NCBI GenBank assembly: GCA_025266875.1
Contig: JALLLT010000019.1
Location: forward strand, 372,001-436,000
Reading direction: 5' to 3'
Source: Fennellomyces sp. T-0311
Lineage: Eukaryota > Mucoromycota > Mucoromycetes > Mucorales > Lichtheimiaceae
DNA length: 64,000 bases
Below the pieces are notes generated by a model. That model was not told where the DNA came from and searched no databases. It saw nothing but the letters and a program-made list of their open reading frames with translations. Made by a program: the position numbers and the translations under genes. Positions 35,679 to 47,889 of the stretch are shown one piece after another (the stretch's first letter is position 1; the number at the start of each line of letters is the position of its first letter).

Positions 35679-36666
35679 AAAAAAACCAGTTATATAAGCA
35701 ATTGCTAAGGAAATAGATAACAGCCGTAATAAAAAAAAAGGGTACCGCAGGTGGTATGACATGATTGACAAGTTGCGGGAAAGCTCATAGTAATGTCAAA
35801 TTGTCGATTAGTGGTACCATTTTATGCATACGATTACTCACATGGTTAAAAGATTTGGACCTGTGAGGTAGATCAAAAGATATAAAAATACGAAAGCAAG
35901 CTAAAAAAAAGTTTCGCTGATGATTCGGTATGGGTTGAAAGTCTTTATTTAATAATGAAACGCTCTAGGCTTTACCTTTCTGTCTATCGAATCAATGACG
36001 GTAGTTTAAATAGCGTTCTGTCTTAGAACTGTTTGAATGGATGGGAAATGTACAGGAGGCCTTTCCTTTAATCCAGTTATGTCGATCTGAGAATCTTTTG
36101 GAAAAACATACTGATACAGTTATTTCATCAAGATTTCAGTACATTTGAGCTAAATATGTAGGGAAAACAAATCTAACGTATACGCTTTTATGCTAGAAAA
36201 AAACTTACCCGGTTTTAAGGATATTTAATAATCGGTGCAACAGAAAGTTTTACTACATACGTATTTGATACAAAACAAAACCACTGTTGCTTATTCGATA
36301 TAGTTGACACTTTAAAATACGTCAAACAAGCCACGATGCATGCCAAATAGTTCCAAACAGACAATGATATCGAGTACAAGGATTATTAAATCGACACCCT
36401 TGTGTTCCTAATTTATTGAACCAACGGGTTCGTGGAACCCGAGTATGAAACCGGTCATGTGTGCAAGATACATAATGGGTGCCACACCAGAATTTTCCTC
36501 CCTGCTCTCCCTTTTCTCTCTTCACAACTATTGTTCTGTCTACCGCTTCTGTCACTCTCTATTACCTTAAAGATACATTCTTTGACATAAACAAAAAGTA
36601 ATACCGTGCCTTTCATGAAGATGAAATCTGACGCCTGTTACGTAGCTAGTTCACGCGCTCAGAATA
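35679..36666. other. Spacer without a supported gene
   Basis: AT-rich; includes the promoter of the third HET-domain gene. No repeat or frame stands out. Confidence 0.4.
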
Positions 36667-38476
36667 ATGTATATCCAATACGTAAAAAACCAATACCAAA
36701 TAGAGCACGTTTGGGCAGGATATATAGCCTCAGAGCCGGGCATTAAATGTCCACTTGGAGATCCCAAAGGTAGGAACACGACGGCTCGAGCATAAATTTG
36801 TCTAATATACATAAATAGTGCCTGAGTTTAAACCCACTTGGCTTGTTCGCGTATTGGACATGCAGGTGATACCAGGGTCAAGCGTAAGCGGGCATTATTG
36901 GGCCTTGTCGTACTCCTGGAACCAATCTGGAAAGCTGATCCACAAAGGTGGAGACGAATATAGCCGTATTGATGAAGGCCAACACCAGATTATCGAATAC
37001 CAAGGAACTCGGATCGGTGCCATGACAGACAAGAACGGCCAAGAATACCCTGTTGTAGAATATGATCCAGAAACGAAAAGCATTCTATCCGTCACTTTTC
37101 AAGGTTTTATTCAACAAGTATGCAAGGACGTCGGTATCAATTATATTTGGTTTGACCAGATGTGTATCAATCAAGACAACCATGAAGAAAAAATGCGCGA
37201 AATCAAGCAAATGCACAGGATTTACCAAAATGCTCATTGCACGTTGGCTCTTGTACCCGAACTTGGGTGCTGGCCTCTGAGTCAAGGCTCTAATCACGAG
37301 AATTCATCGGAATGGTGGGGTGAGAGTGCGAACGTCCACGTGTTACCAAATACCGAATGGTGTAAGCGTATCTGGACACTTGAAGAGGCATACGTTTCCA
37401 AAAGCATCCTTTTCGTTGGCCTCAACGTTCATATCTGGGCAGATGTCGATTACCTATGGAAAATACTCAACCCGTCGAATGTAGTAACCACCATGGCTGA
37501 ACGTACTAGAAAATGGATGGCGTGTACTGCGTTATGGTATTCGAGGAAGCGTACGAGTAGCAAGCAGCACGATCGAATTTTTGCGTTGGCCAATATCTTT
37601 CCAGAGATCATGGATCGAATCACTTTCAGCTACAAGCAACCACTACTCGACCTAATGGTCCAATTCTACGGTGCATTGGCTCAAAAAGATATATCTGTAT
37701 TATTTTTTGGCATGCCTATTGACTCAAATACGGATGTCAAAATCGCTGCTGCCAGACAAAGAGAAGGAAGGTCCTTACCATCATGGACGGGTGCACGTGG
37801 CGCTCATTTAATCCAGTTTCTCATGGACAACAAATTGACAACGGAGATCATAGAAGATTACTCAATTACTGGAGCGTGTATGATTTTAACGTCCAGATTC
37901 GTTACGGTTCGAATAGAGACGGCCAACGCTTTAGAGAAACCGATTGACTTTGCTAATCCGAACAAATATCGTAGCGATGGTCATCATAAGTATTACACTG
38001 ATGAACATGGAGGTCACCACTCTTTTTCAAAAGAAGGCATACCCTTGCTGCCAACATTATCAAAGCAATGCGATGGCTACGTCACAGACAGTGGGTGCGC
38101 GGATCTTATATTTATTACCATACCTAGCGAATCGTATTCGGTCGACACCCTTAGTATACACAGTACTGGGCTGAAAGTTACCCATGGCTTGTTCTTGGCA
38201 GTGGAAGATAAAGTGGCTATCAACTCATTGTCGAAACTAACACACTATGGTGGAACGTTATCACTCACCGAGGAGTGCTCTAATTGTATTATTCTTTTGG
38301 AGCCAGCGTTTCTATATCAACCACGGCTCCCATTTCAGCCTACTCTCTCGTTGGATATCTATCCAGTTATCAAAAAGGATAAGAACTGTTACAAGTCGAT
38401 TGGCGTATGCTTTCTTGATAGAAAATTCAACATTGATCCCTTTGTCCAACCCAAACAGACCTTTCATATTAAATGA
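36667..38476 (+). CDS. HET-domain protein, paralog 3
   Basis: Two exons (36667-36769 and 36819-38476) code 586 aa, the longest of the family here. Exon 1 again starts MYI and the intron again splits the Val codon before PEFKPTWLVRVLDM. HET blocks: HYWALSYSWNQSGK, then VTFQGFIQQVCKDVGINYIW and FDQMCINQDNHEEKM, then MHRIYQNAHCTLALVPEL. The C-terminal region has WMACTALWYSRKR, RIFALANIFPEI, ISVLFFGMPID, LPSWTGARGAHLIQ, LKVTHGLFL, GGTLSLTEECSNCIILLEPAF and SIGVCFLD. Compared with paralogs 1 and 2 it has an insertion around residues 155-175 and another around 415-440 rich in His and Tyr (HHKYYTDEHGGHHSF). No stop or frameshift, so probably functional. It lies about 18 kb from the other two, on the same strand. 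Confidence 0.85.
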
Positions 38477-39292
38477 TATATTGGAAGTTACGCTTTTCCC
38501 AGACTTGTAATGACCTTATTATACAAATGCTACTTAATAGATGCACCACTTCTCAATCACGTTGCTTATAACTTATTGACTCTCGATCCTTACTTTGTAC
38601 GACGTAAGGAGCTGCCGTGCACATCATCAAAGAGGTACTTCAAAGCACTTGGCAACACAAATAGTTTGGATACCGACTGAAGCTGCTCGTTTGTGCACGA
38701 AATTCAGGCACCTGAAAAAGTGTCGCGCAAAGGGTATGGCTGTGTTTGAGATGGAGTTGTACACGCCTGTAGGCTGACCACAACGGCTAATTACTGAACA
38801 TAATCAGAAGCTGCAAAGCATAAGGCTGCTTTTTTTCTCGTAGGAAATGCTGTTCCAAGAAGGAAAACTTCGCTATTCTCGACCACTTGCTTTGTACGAC
38901 GTAAACAGCCACCATGTGCGCACCATTAAAAAGGTATTTGGCAACACAAATAGTTCGCTTTAGGCAACTGCATGCATCTGCGTGAAAAAAAGTGTCTATA
39001 ACCGAGCTATTGTCATGCACGGTCGCGCATCTCGGAGTAATCATAAAAAGCATGGTAGAAACGCTTTCCATACGGAACACCTCCGAGAGAAAATTCCGGG
39101 CGGATCATTTTTATGGGTATTTCACTCTAATACTCCAGTAAAGCCACTGCCACTAAAGATGGTGACACAAGCATTTGCCATAGTTCCACACTTGAGGCGG
39201 AGTCATGGCTTCTCTCCAATGCGTTTACCAAAACAGAAGCTGCCTCGTTCTATTTCCACCGCAAATATTCTTAATGAAAATCCCGGAAACTG
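38477..39292. other. Spacer with a degenerate direct duplication
   Basis: The block at about 38593-38670 recurs at about 38888-38955 with changes; both contain CTTTGTACGACGTAA and TTGGCAACACAAATAGTT. No gene is supported. The promoter of the TPR/F-box gene lies at the right end. Confidence 0.55.
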
Positions 39293-41325
39293 ATGCTCGA
39301 CGAAATTCAGACAGTCATTGACCATCGCGACGATGGCGTAGCAATCGAGTTGACATCAACCACAATCGGCGATTTCCAAGGTCCCAAAGTCGCTACGGTG
39401 CTCCCCTTTCGTACGTATACCAGGGCCATACAAGGAAATTACGACGACGCAGTAAAAGACGCTCAAGATGCGATCACAAAGAATCCGACCGCGGCATTAG
39501 GATATCTTAGACTTGGCAGCTTATACCAGATGCAAGGCAAACAGCAGAGTGCCATCAATATGTACGTGCAGGGCCTCCAAAGTGTCTCGGTGGATGACCG
39601 GGGATACACATTGATGCTGGAAGATAAAGCCATCGCAACCAAACAAAACGAAAAGCGAGTCGATTTTATCACCAAACTTCCCATCGAGGTCGTAGATCAA
39701 ATCATGATCCTGCTGCCGTTGGTCACAAAATTGAACTGCTTGGGCGTATCAGCACGATGGAAATCCAAGATCCTCGGGTGCGAAAAAACATGGTGTTATT
39801 TGGAAGTTACAGACGCTGTTGTACATGATGAACTTGCGGCGGTTATAAGCACTATATCCACTCAGGTTGGAAGCCTGGTGATAAAGACAAAGAAAAGACA
39901 AATCCTTGAAACGCTTGTATCCAGGGTTTGTGCCGGCAGCTTCAGCAAAGTTAAATCGCTTGAGATTTCATGTACGTACGTAGACACTGGCTATGCAGGC
40001 TCTCGAAAGCGAGCTGATGATTTTTCTCAATATCAGTCTTCATGACGCCTATTAGCTCAACTACAGCCGAGAGGATATCAAATGCTTTCCACCAGATAAA
40101 TACCACTTTGACTAGCCTTGTTCTCTCGTATAGCGCCGAGCACAGATACATCACCTTTTCAGATATACTTGCCTCCTTGCCAAATCTTCGCAGCTTGGTG
40201 TACTCAACCCCTGCAATACCATTCACTACGATTGTGGGCACCTTTCCGCTTCCGAAACCTCACTACACACTTGTCGACCTAGACCTGAATGCAGGCTCAA
40301 TTGGTGGCCCAGACTTGATTCCTGTTCTGCAAGCCTGCCCAAGAATAGCGCATATGGCTATCAACAGGTGCAACAACTCTGTACTGGACATTGTGGATAG
40401 CAATTGTCCCAACCTGAAGAAACTTGTGTACAATGTTGGTGGCAAGTGTAGCCTTGCACCATGTGACCAATCTGTTACTCGATACCCTTCCGGACTGCAA
40501 GAATTTTCTGTTTGGCAACATCAGTCGCTTGATTCCGTGCTTGATCTACTACGAAGGAACACCAAAACTCTTACAGTGCTTGACTTGAATATAACCAAGC
40601 TAAGCTGCGAATACTTACTGGTTATACCATATCAAGACATGGAGTTTACGCGTCTTGAAAAGATCACTTTCCAAGGACGTATCGACCACGATATCCCGCA
40701 GCTTATCCTCCAGTGGATTTCCAACTGCAGGACACTGACTGATATAAACGCTTCTGACCTGTACGGTATTGCCGATCTGGCGCAAGTATTGGTAAACCGC
40801 CGTCGATTGGTCTCCTTATCGCTCAAACGCCTAACAACACCGACAGTACCGGTGCATTTGTCACAACTATTCCGTTCGTATGCAGCCATTTTCCGAGAGA
40901 AAGAGCCACCATTTCAAAATATCGCCCTCCAGTTTTGCCGAGTAAATCGTGACGTTTTCTGTGCGTTGTCCAGTATCAAAACGCTCAAAAGCATCACCCT
41001 TTCGACTCTGGACTCTGTTTCATCATTTGATCTAGACTATTTATTCGGTTCTTTGGGCGAAAGCACGACGGATATTCATTTGGATCACATGGATTCTGTT
41101 GCCGATCAGCATCTTTCGATGCTTGGCAGTCTGAAGGGCCTGCGAAACGTTCACCTAGAATTTCTGCGTAGTTTAACAGACACTGGTGTCATGCGAATGA
41201 CAGATAACGCACCTTTACTAGATAGTTTAACTATCAAATACTGCGGTAGAGAGGTCACTAGCAGATCTATTGTAAATGCCCAGAAAAAGATAAAAACTGT
41301 TGTATTCAAATCACTCTATAGTTGA
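39293..41325 (+). CDS. TPR/F-box/leucine-rich-repeat protein
   Basis: Two exons (39293-39971 and 40037-41325) code 655 aa. Residues 1-110 hold TPR-like helices (NYDDAVKDAQDAITKNPTAA, then LGYLRLGSLYQMQGKQQSAI). Residues 120-165 are an F-box, FITKLPIEVVDQIMILLPLV followed by ARWKSKILGCEKTWCYL. The rest is a series of degenerate leucine-rich repeats (LTSLVLSYS, LPNLRSLVYS, LTVLDLNITKLS, LKSITLSTLDS, LRNVHLEFLRSL). The 65-nt intron (donor GTACGT at 39972) is needed because the two open frames differ; its 3' end has a branch-like CTGAT and a pyrimidine run. Such proteins select substrates for SCF ubiquitin ligases; the F-box would dock on Skp1, which is encoded at 23828-24494. Substrate unknown. 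Confidence 0.85.
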
Positions 41326-43195
41326 CATTTTTAATAAAGAATCCAGGATACATTGAAAAGGTAACGGTTGCTCTATATCGACTATAAGCTTATGTGAAGA
41401 TATGCATGAAAGGCAAAACAAATTTGTGCACCAAAGGTTTCGAGGTACTTTCATCAGGTATACCTGCTAAAGAAATTCGTATATCCGTCTCAAAAAGTCG
41501 TCATACTAAAATGCTCAAGTGTGCGGAACTTTGAAACTAGCTGAGCTAACTTCAAGACACCCATGAGTATATTTTATGAAGGTGTCAATATATAGAGCTA
41601 TACTACTAACTTTTGTAGCACCTCGGATCACCTTTTGAGAACATGTTGTAAATTTTCAACATGAGTGTATCGAATTACGGAAATTGTGCTCATTTTTGGA
41701 AAGGATATATGGGCATTGGAAGCGATTGAGAATTTTGAAGCTGGCACACATACTTTTAATATATGGGTGTTGATTTTGAGAGTGTGTGCACGTTGAATTT
41801 ATCAAGCGTCTTTTCAATATTTGGCGCATGTCGTGAAATTAGAGCTACTCTGTCCCATTTCTATCTACAAGCACTGTAATATTATCACCATCTCCTGAGG
41901 AAGCTACCAGAAAGCTCCTGTGTCGAGATTTCTCTGGTTTAGTCCAAGATATGGAAGAGTATGGAATTGATACTTAGTTATATACACCAGCAAGGACATT
42001 CATCGTCGGCTCACAGAGTACTTGATGAAATGGCTTGGCTCTTCTACTTTTGAGTCAGTATAGAGACCCAAAAATACTCAAGCGAGACGAACCAAAAATA
42101 AATCCACGCACAGGGCTACATAATTATCGGCGCTCTGGAGGACACGGACCCCAAAGCTTCCAGCTGGTAACCTCAAGCACGGCTTGTTGTCCAACGTCCC
42201 ATGCGTGATCTTCAACAAAGTGGTGCTGTCGGAAGATAAGAGGGAATTCTATCTGTTTGTGATGATAGCGCACATTTGTTCTCCAAAGAAGTAGAAGCAT
42301 TTATTTTTATTGTATTAATGATCGAGCTTTTTGTAAATTTAATGATATTAAACTAGCCGCCACTGTTGATGTCTACCCCCGACAACATGTTCATACCGTC
42401 CCCACGAGACGATCCAATTGACTGGAAAGTAACTTATGAGGTATCCATCCATAAAAACGAAGGTGTAGAACAAGCCGGTACATGTATTAACCACTAGTTT
42501 ATAGTTATTGATGCCGACCGAGTTGCAAGCTTAAATGTACTTTTTGCCACACGTCCAATGTGATCACAAATCTTGATTACGATTACCACGTTTTATCGTA
42601 TACTCCGTATGTAGATGACTGAGAAAGTATACAACTATGAGAACGGATGAACATAGCGATTACCATCTTTTTTTTATGTGGATTGAGGTAATCGCATCAG
42701 TTTGCCTGTTTTGTATTATAGAAAACTTTCACCAAAAAATAAGCAGTCTATAGAAACGAGAATAAGTGTTTAAAAAGAATTGTATCACTATTATCAGACC
42801 ATCACATAGAATCATTTGGTCTTATGCAATATGCATATGAGTGCAACGATTGCCGATCAACTATCCGGTTAGTGTTCGCCTATATCTTCATGTTTGGTAT
42901 TTACTTCATTCAACGCCCATTGTTCGCATAAATAGTGAAGATAAACACGTCGTGTAACGCAAACGATCGGTGTTACTTTGTATGTTATTATAGTGCCGCA
43001 GGAAGAAGGAGGTTATACGTTGTTTTGTACGATAATCTGGTACGTGTCACTGTTACTATTTCTCTCTATAAGGGCAAATTGTGAATCACAGCACGTAGGA
43101 AATGTAATAATAAACGTTGTGTTGTCTGTGATGGCTCACCATGACACAGCCCTTATCCGTTGTGTAACGGATCAGTTTTCCCAGACTCTAGAGAA
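41326..43195. other. 1.9-kb stretch without a supported gene
   Basis: AT-rich. A short stretch near 42150-42280 reads KLPAGNLKHGLLSNVPCVIF and onward on the plus strand and could be an exon remnant, but nothing joins it. Confidence 0.4.
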
Positions 43196-43204
43196 TATAT
43201 AAAA
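43196..43204 (+). promoter_or_regulatory. TATA box of the HDAC-like gene
   Basis: TATATAAAA, 48 nt upstream of the chosen ATG at 43244. Confidence 0.55.
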
Positions 43205-43243
43205 ATGAGCCTTGAGTACACTCTTCACATCAGCGTAGATATC

Positions 43244-44588
43244 ATGGAAGTTGTTTACTCTAAAGACTGCCTGTTACATGATCCACCCTTTGAATATTCA
43301 CGAGGATCCGTTACTTCGTACGGTGGCAAGTAGCAGCTCATCCATCGATGACGTACAGAATAGTAACCTCACCTTTAGATTCACCTGCACGTTTACTATC
43401 CATCAAGGCCGCCGTGGACAGCAAACCTGAACAATTTCGTGTGATTCCCCCAAACGACTACTCCTTAGCACACATTCTAAATGTACATCACGATGACTAT
43501 ATTCGATTTCTTTGCAATATACACCAGGATTGGATTGAAGCTGGATTTTCCGGAGAAAACTGTATCTCAGCTGAAACCTTTGCGCATAGCAGCGTTACTG
43601 TCGAATCAAGCAAAATCATTTCACGTCTGTCACCGCGAGCTCAAGTTGGATTGTATACATTTGATATGTCGACAGCGTATACCAGTGATACGTGGCGATC
43701 AGCTTATGTGGCAACGCAAATCACGTTGACGGCCGCTCATCGATTAATGACGTTGAGTCAAAACAATGTATCATCTCCAGCTGTCTATGCTCTTTGCCGT
43801 CCGCCTGGTCACCATGCATCATGTAACGTTGCAGGAGGTAAGGATAATTTGATTACAAAGGTATTAAGGATGCGACTCAGAAGGGAATTAGGATACTGTT
43901 ACATCAACAATGCTGCGGTTGCGGCGCGTTTCTTGCAGTACTATACTCTGGATGAAATGGATAAAATGCATAAGCTCCTGGATTTCAAAGCAAGTAACTT
44001 GATCATGCCCGATAAAGTTAAACTGACCGGGCTCCACGCAAAAAAGAAGATCCTTCTGGTGGACATTGATTATCATCAGTAAGAACAGTGGCTTGTCAAG
44101 GGAAAAGATAAGGTGTAAACTAATGTTGTACCCACAGCGGTAACGGTACTCAAAGCATTTTCTATGATGACCCCTCTGTCCTATACATATCGCTTCACGG
44201 ATACCCCGGATACCCCTACTTCACTGGAGGCTCTGAAGAGATCGGCAAAGACGCTGGTAAAGGTTACAATGTCAACGTGCCATTGGATCCCGTGACGACG
44301 TCGGATGAATCATATCTGGAAACCCTAGCACACGTCCTAGATAATGCTGGCAATTTTGATGCAGACGCTGTAATCTGTTCAATGGGACTGGACACGTGGC
44401 ACGAGGAGGGAAGCGCAGGGTTCAAAGGTATCACAGAAATAGACACTTTTACAAGGATCGGGCGATTATTCCGTACATCTGCCGGCTGCAAAGGACGTCC
44501 TGTTCTGTTTGTGCAAGAAGGAGGCACCGTGATTGAAAAGTTGGGAGAACTAGCGATGCGAGTTTTGGATGGTTTCTGTTTCTTATAG
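43244..44588 (+). CDS. Acetylpolyamine amidohydrolase / class II HDAC-like protein with altered active site
   Basis: Four exons (43244-43322, 43364-43837, 43892-44078, 44138-44588) code 396 aa. The N-terminus DPPFEYSRGSVTSYV then LDSPARLLSIKAAV is typical of the arginase/deacetylase superfamily. Further family motifs are CRPPGHHASCN, GYCYINNAAVAARF, the zinc-ligand motif VDIDYHHGNGTQSIFYDDP, YPYFTGGSEEIG (typical of acetylpolyamine amidohydrolases) and CSMGLDTWHEE, which holds the third zinc Asp. The usual final motif EGGY reads EGGT here (Thr at about residue 377, codon 44526-44528), so the transition-state tyrosine is missing. Enzymes of this family remove acetyl groups from polyamines or lysines using zinc; this one may be slow, altered or inactive. 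The second intron is 54 nt with no stop in frame, so an unspliced message would insert 18 residues. Confidence 0.88.
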
Positions 44589-44826
44589 TTTGTGCTTCAA
44601 AATAAATATGTGCGCTCCTTGGATTGCGACGCGTATCTGGTTGATAAAGCGACACTACTTCAATGACAGTTGTAATACTTGCCATTTTTCCAGTCAAAAA
44701 TTCAGTTGTTAATTGCATTAAATCCTTACAGAAAAGAAAATCATCGTCGAAAAACAAAGGTGCAAGCACGGTATGATTTAAAGTTTTCGGGTGAGGGACG
44801 CGCCATGGAACTAACAATTTGCAAAG

Positions 44827-46207
44827 GAAAATTCAACCGATCACTTTGAAAAAGCGGCAAAAGTAAGAAATTAATCGTGTAGGCAAGACGGAATGATTCA
44901 ATAAAGTACGGGTAGGCTTTGGAAGACGCGCTCCGTAACTACCGAGACGGTGAGTGAGACCACTTGTTGCCTGGACAAAGGGGACTAATATAAAGTTTTT
45001 TTTAGAGGACAGACCTGAAATTTTCTTGGATAAACTCACCCGATGGACCAAGCAATCCGATATTGGCATGTTTTTCTACGAGAGAGAGAAATGGGAACAA
45101 ACAGATTTCAGCTGTGTAATGGGCTTTACGGATCCTGTCCTTCGGGATAACTGCGTACTAGCTGATCAAGATATGCTGGTTGCCGATTTCTGGCGCAAAG
45201 TAAAATTAGGAGTTTTTGGTTGCGAAGCAACGGTGCTGACCTATCATTTGCAGAGGTTTAAAAGGAAGGAAAAGAAGGACTCACCCAACAAACGTATCAA
45301 AGCATCCAGAGGAGAAGAGAAGTGCCGAATCCACGACCTCGCCGCGGACGACACTCCTTTGAAAGCCGAACCAGAAGATCCTTCGGAAGACTCATCAAAA
45401 GATAGCAAGGAAGTAATCCGTGCCAGAGGTATACCGTTCAATGAATTTTATGGACTACGCCAAGCTTATATTTAATGCATAGCAATGGCGGCACTGGATG
45501 CGGTTGATATTGCCAAGACACTTATCAAATCCGAAGGCAGAGAAATCGAAAAACTACCAGAATATTTTAACGATTTGTCTTCGATGATGGTGTGGATACA
45601 AAAAGTTTGGCAACATGATCGATACGCTTGTCAGGCATCAGCACAGATGCGATTCGAGCGTAACATACATGCCATATACTTTTATCGCTTAAAATATACC
45701 ACACAATACTTGTTTACGGAAGGAGCCTTTGAACGACGAATTTGTCGTGAGTGCACCACTTCTAATGCACACCGTATATGGATCTAACTATGGTACTTTA
45801 CAAAAGGCGCCGATACCGACAGGGTACGTAGATATATCCGTGGTGGCCACCGTTTAATCCAGCTTACTGCGAAGCATGGATTGGCAGTATTGCTCCTGGT
45901 GAACGTTATAAATGCATTTTCACTTGGTGAAGTAAGTGATGATGAACGATCCAGTAGTATCGCATAAAACTGATATGCTTTTTCTCTTATACAGACTGTC
46001 GATGAAGCGGAATGGAGCACAAAGGCAAAAGATGTGATGAAGGGAGGTATAATGGACGCGTACAATTTGGTAAATGCCGAATTTTACAAGGCGGAATGCT
46101 CGTGGACCGAAGTACCCGCTTTGGAGCAAATTTCGCAATGGCTTTTCCAACCAGAGTTCGTTTCGTACTCTCCATACCGTAATACCGATTCTTCGGACGA
46201 TCATTGA
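44827..46207 (+). CDS. Unrecognised multi-exon protein, 5' end incomplete
   Basis: Six exons join in phase: 44827-44862, 44916-44949, 45006-45428, 45483-45746, 45807-45931 and 45995-46207. This yields at least 364 aa ending in SSDDH. Two TAA codons (45473, 45785) that at first look like nonsense mutations both lie inside good introns (GTATAC..TAG and GTGAGT..AAG). Visible features: a helical start (HFEKAAKALEDALRNYRDED), WTKQSDIGMFFYEREKWEQT, a Lys/Glu-rich disordered stretch with a possible nuclear signal (RFKRKEKKD), then helices and the hydrophobic HGLAVLLLVNVINAFSL. I recognise no domain. The start lies upstream of an acceptor at 44826 and was not found. It follows the HDAC-like gene on the same strand. 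Confidence 0.6.
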
Positions 46208-47119
46208 AAGTACTGTTCTCATCTCTTTATCATCATCCTATCTAAAAAAGTTTGTTTTTATCTGCCACAGTCAAACAAATGTGTATCGATCGTGTAAGAA
46301 TGTAAGGCACAGTAACCTACTGACCAGCAGGATTCTGATACAATGGATGTAGCTCAAAACACGAATCGTGAACGGGCCACTATTGTGGTGAAATCATCGG
46401 ACATAATGCGGAGGCACAGTTTTCGTTTCAGGTTGCCAGAACGCTTTGTCTTTACATAAAGCACTTGCAAACTGGCCCTTTTTTGTGTTTAGTATCATTG
46501 TTGCATTACATGCTTTTAAAATAACATCGCCTGCTCAAAAGTGAATGCTCCGTACGTAAAAGGGATTTATGAGAATCTTACCGTTTTTTCTGTACTAGCC
46601 ATGTTACTTTAAGGCCATTAATAAGATCTCAAAATATGTATTTCTGTATGACCTTAAGCAAAAGTTTTAGGAATAGCGTTGCATTCATTACTCCGTAGGA
46701 CGACAACACACATAAGCATTGGATACTCCCACATAATAAATCTGCCGTGATTCAATCCATGTACGTACCTTTACCATGCCAGACAATATCGCGGGTACGG
46801 CGCCTTTCCCTTTGTAATCGCGAACTCGATAAAATCTGTATCAACCAAAAGCATCCGCCGTATACCTTGATAATGTCCTGGTTGGTATACACAGTTTGCG
46901 TTAATGGTAAACAAAATGTCTATATTTCTCTTGGCTCAGGTTCAATTAGTTTTTATTATCGTTCCCATCAACTCTGAGCGGGAATGCTTAGGTCGCATCT
47001 AAGTTTCATGCGACTTCCTGGTCTCTACACAAGAACTTGCTATTAATCGAGAGAAAGTTGAGAGCCACATCTACCCGCTTGAATGGTGGCTACGACAGAA
47101 TACCACCACAGTTTCAGGT
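46208..47119. other. Spacer; possible trace of a HET block
   Basis: No gene. Around 46825-46850 the plus strand reads LDKICINQKHP, similar to the FDQICINQNN block of the HET proteins, but no other block can be placed beside it. Confidence 0.35.
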
Positions 47120-47310
47120 TGCATTCGATCCCGAAGTTACGAAGTAGCTGTTGCTTCATTTTTCATCTGCCATGTCAACTACGCAAACACCGAAAGCCAC
47201 TTGAAGCGGAGACGTGAACTTGTCTGAAACAGGATGTCTGTGCGTCGTTGGACGGACTTCAGTCGGCATGACGACAAAAAGCGGAACTGCCCAAGTCGTA
47301 CGAGAACTCC
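47120..47310 (+). repeat. Dispersed repeat, copy related to 54360-54510
   Basis: The segment containing CTGAAACAGGATGTCTGTG and GTCGGCATGAC recurs in inverted orientation at about 54360-54510, roughly three bases in four identical by eye. It marks the left end of a stretch that looks richer in GC than the surrounding DNA. Confidence 0.6.
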
Positions 47311-47889
47311 TCCCAGGCATTTTACACGTCTTGGTCTTCCTTCGCTCGTTCCTTGCAGTGTTGGCGAGCTCAACCAATGAAAGAGCGGCATGTGAAAATT
47401 GAGGCAGGCTTAAATAACAAAAGCCACTGTTTTGGGCGAGTCAATCTTTCTCGCGAGCTCTACACTTGGTCCATTGCATGTAAGTCAAACATGCACAGTC
47501 TTCTCTACTCGATCCTTTGTTTGTTTTTGTCAGGCTTCCCTTGATTCTGGTTTCCCTCATTTTGGTCTTACTGACTTTGACCGTGAACTCTGTGTTTCTT
47601 TTTGGTAAGTCAAGCCTGCGCAGTTTACTGCAAGCGATCGCTCATTTTTGTTCCTGTCAAGCTCCATTCATTCCTGGTCTTTGCGGTTCTCCCACTCTTT
47701 GGTGGATCTCACGGGCATGTCACAGTAACGCGTGCTTGCATTGCGACCCGCTGGACATCCCACCCGCTAGTGATGCATCTTTTCATGATTAACTTGAGTC
47801 CATGAGAAGAGTCTTGTCCTTGGCTAGTACGGTTTTCCGAGCCTAGCATGGTAGGCACCGTACCTACGAAGCGCTTCCGGCTGGTTGTG

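Noticed and set aside
38595..38777. A 60-codon frame upstream of the F-box gene
   Set aside because: It lies in the diverged direct duplication and is not kept in the second unit.
45473..45787. Two in-frame TAA codons that suggested a broken gene or a reassigned stop codon
   Set aside because: Both lie in introns with good borders (45429-45482 and 45747-45806) that keep the frame. TAA also ends other genes here, so there is no codon reassignment.
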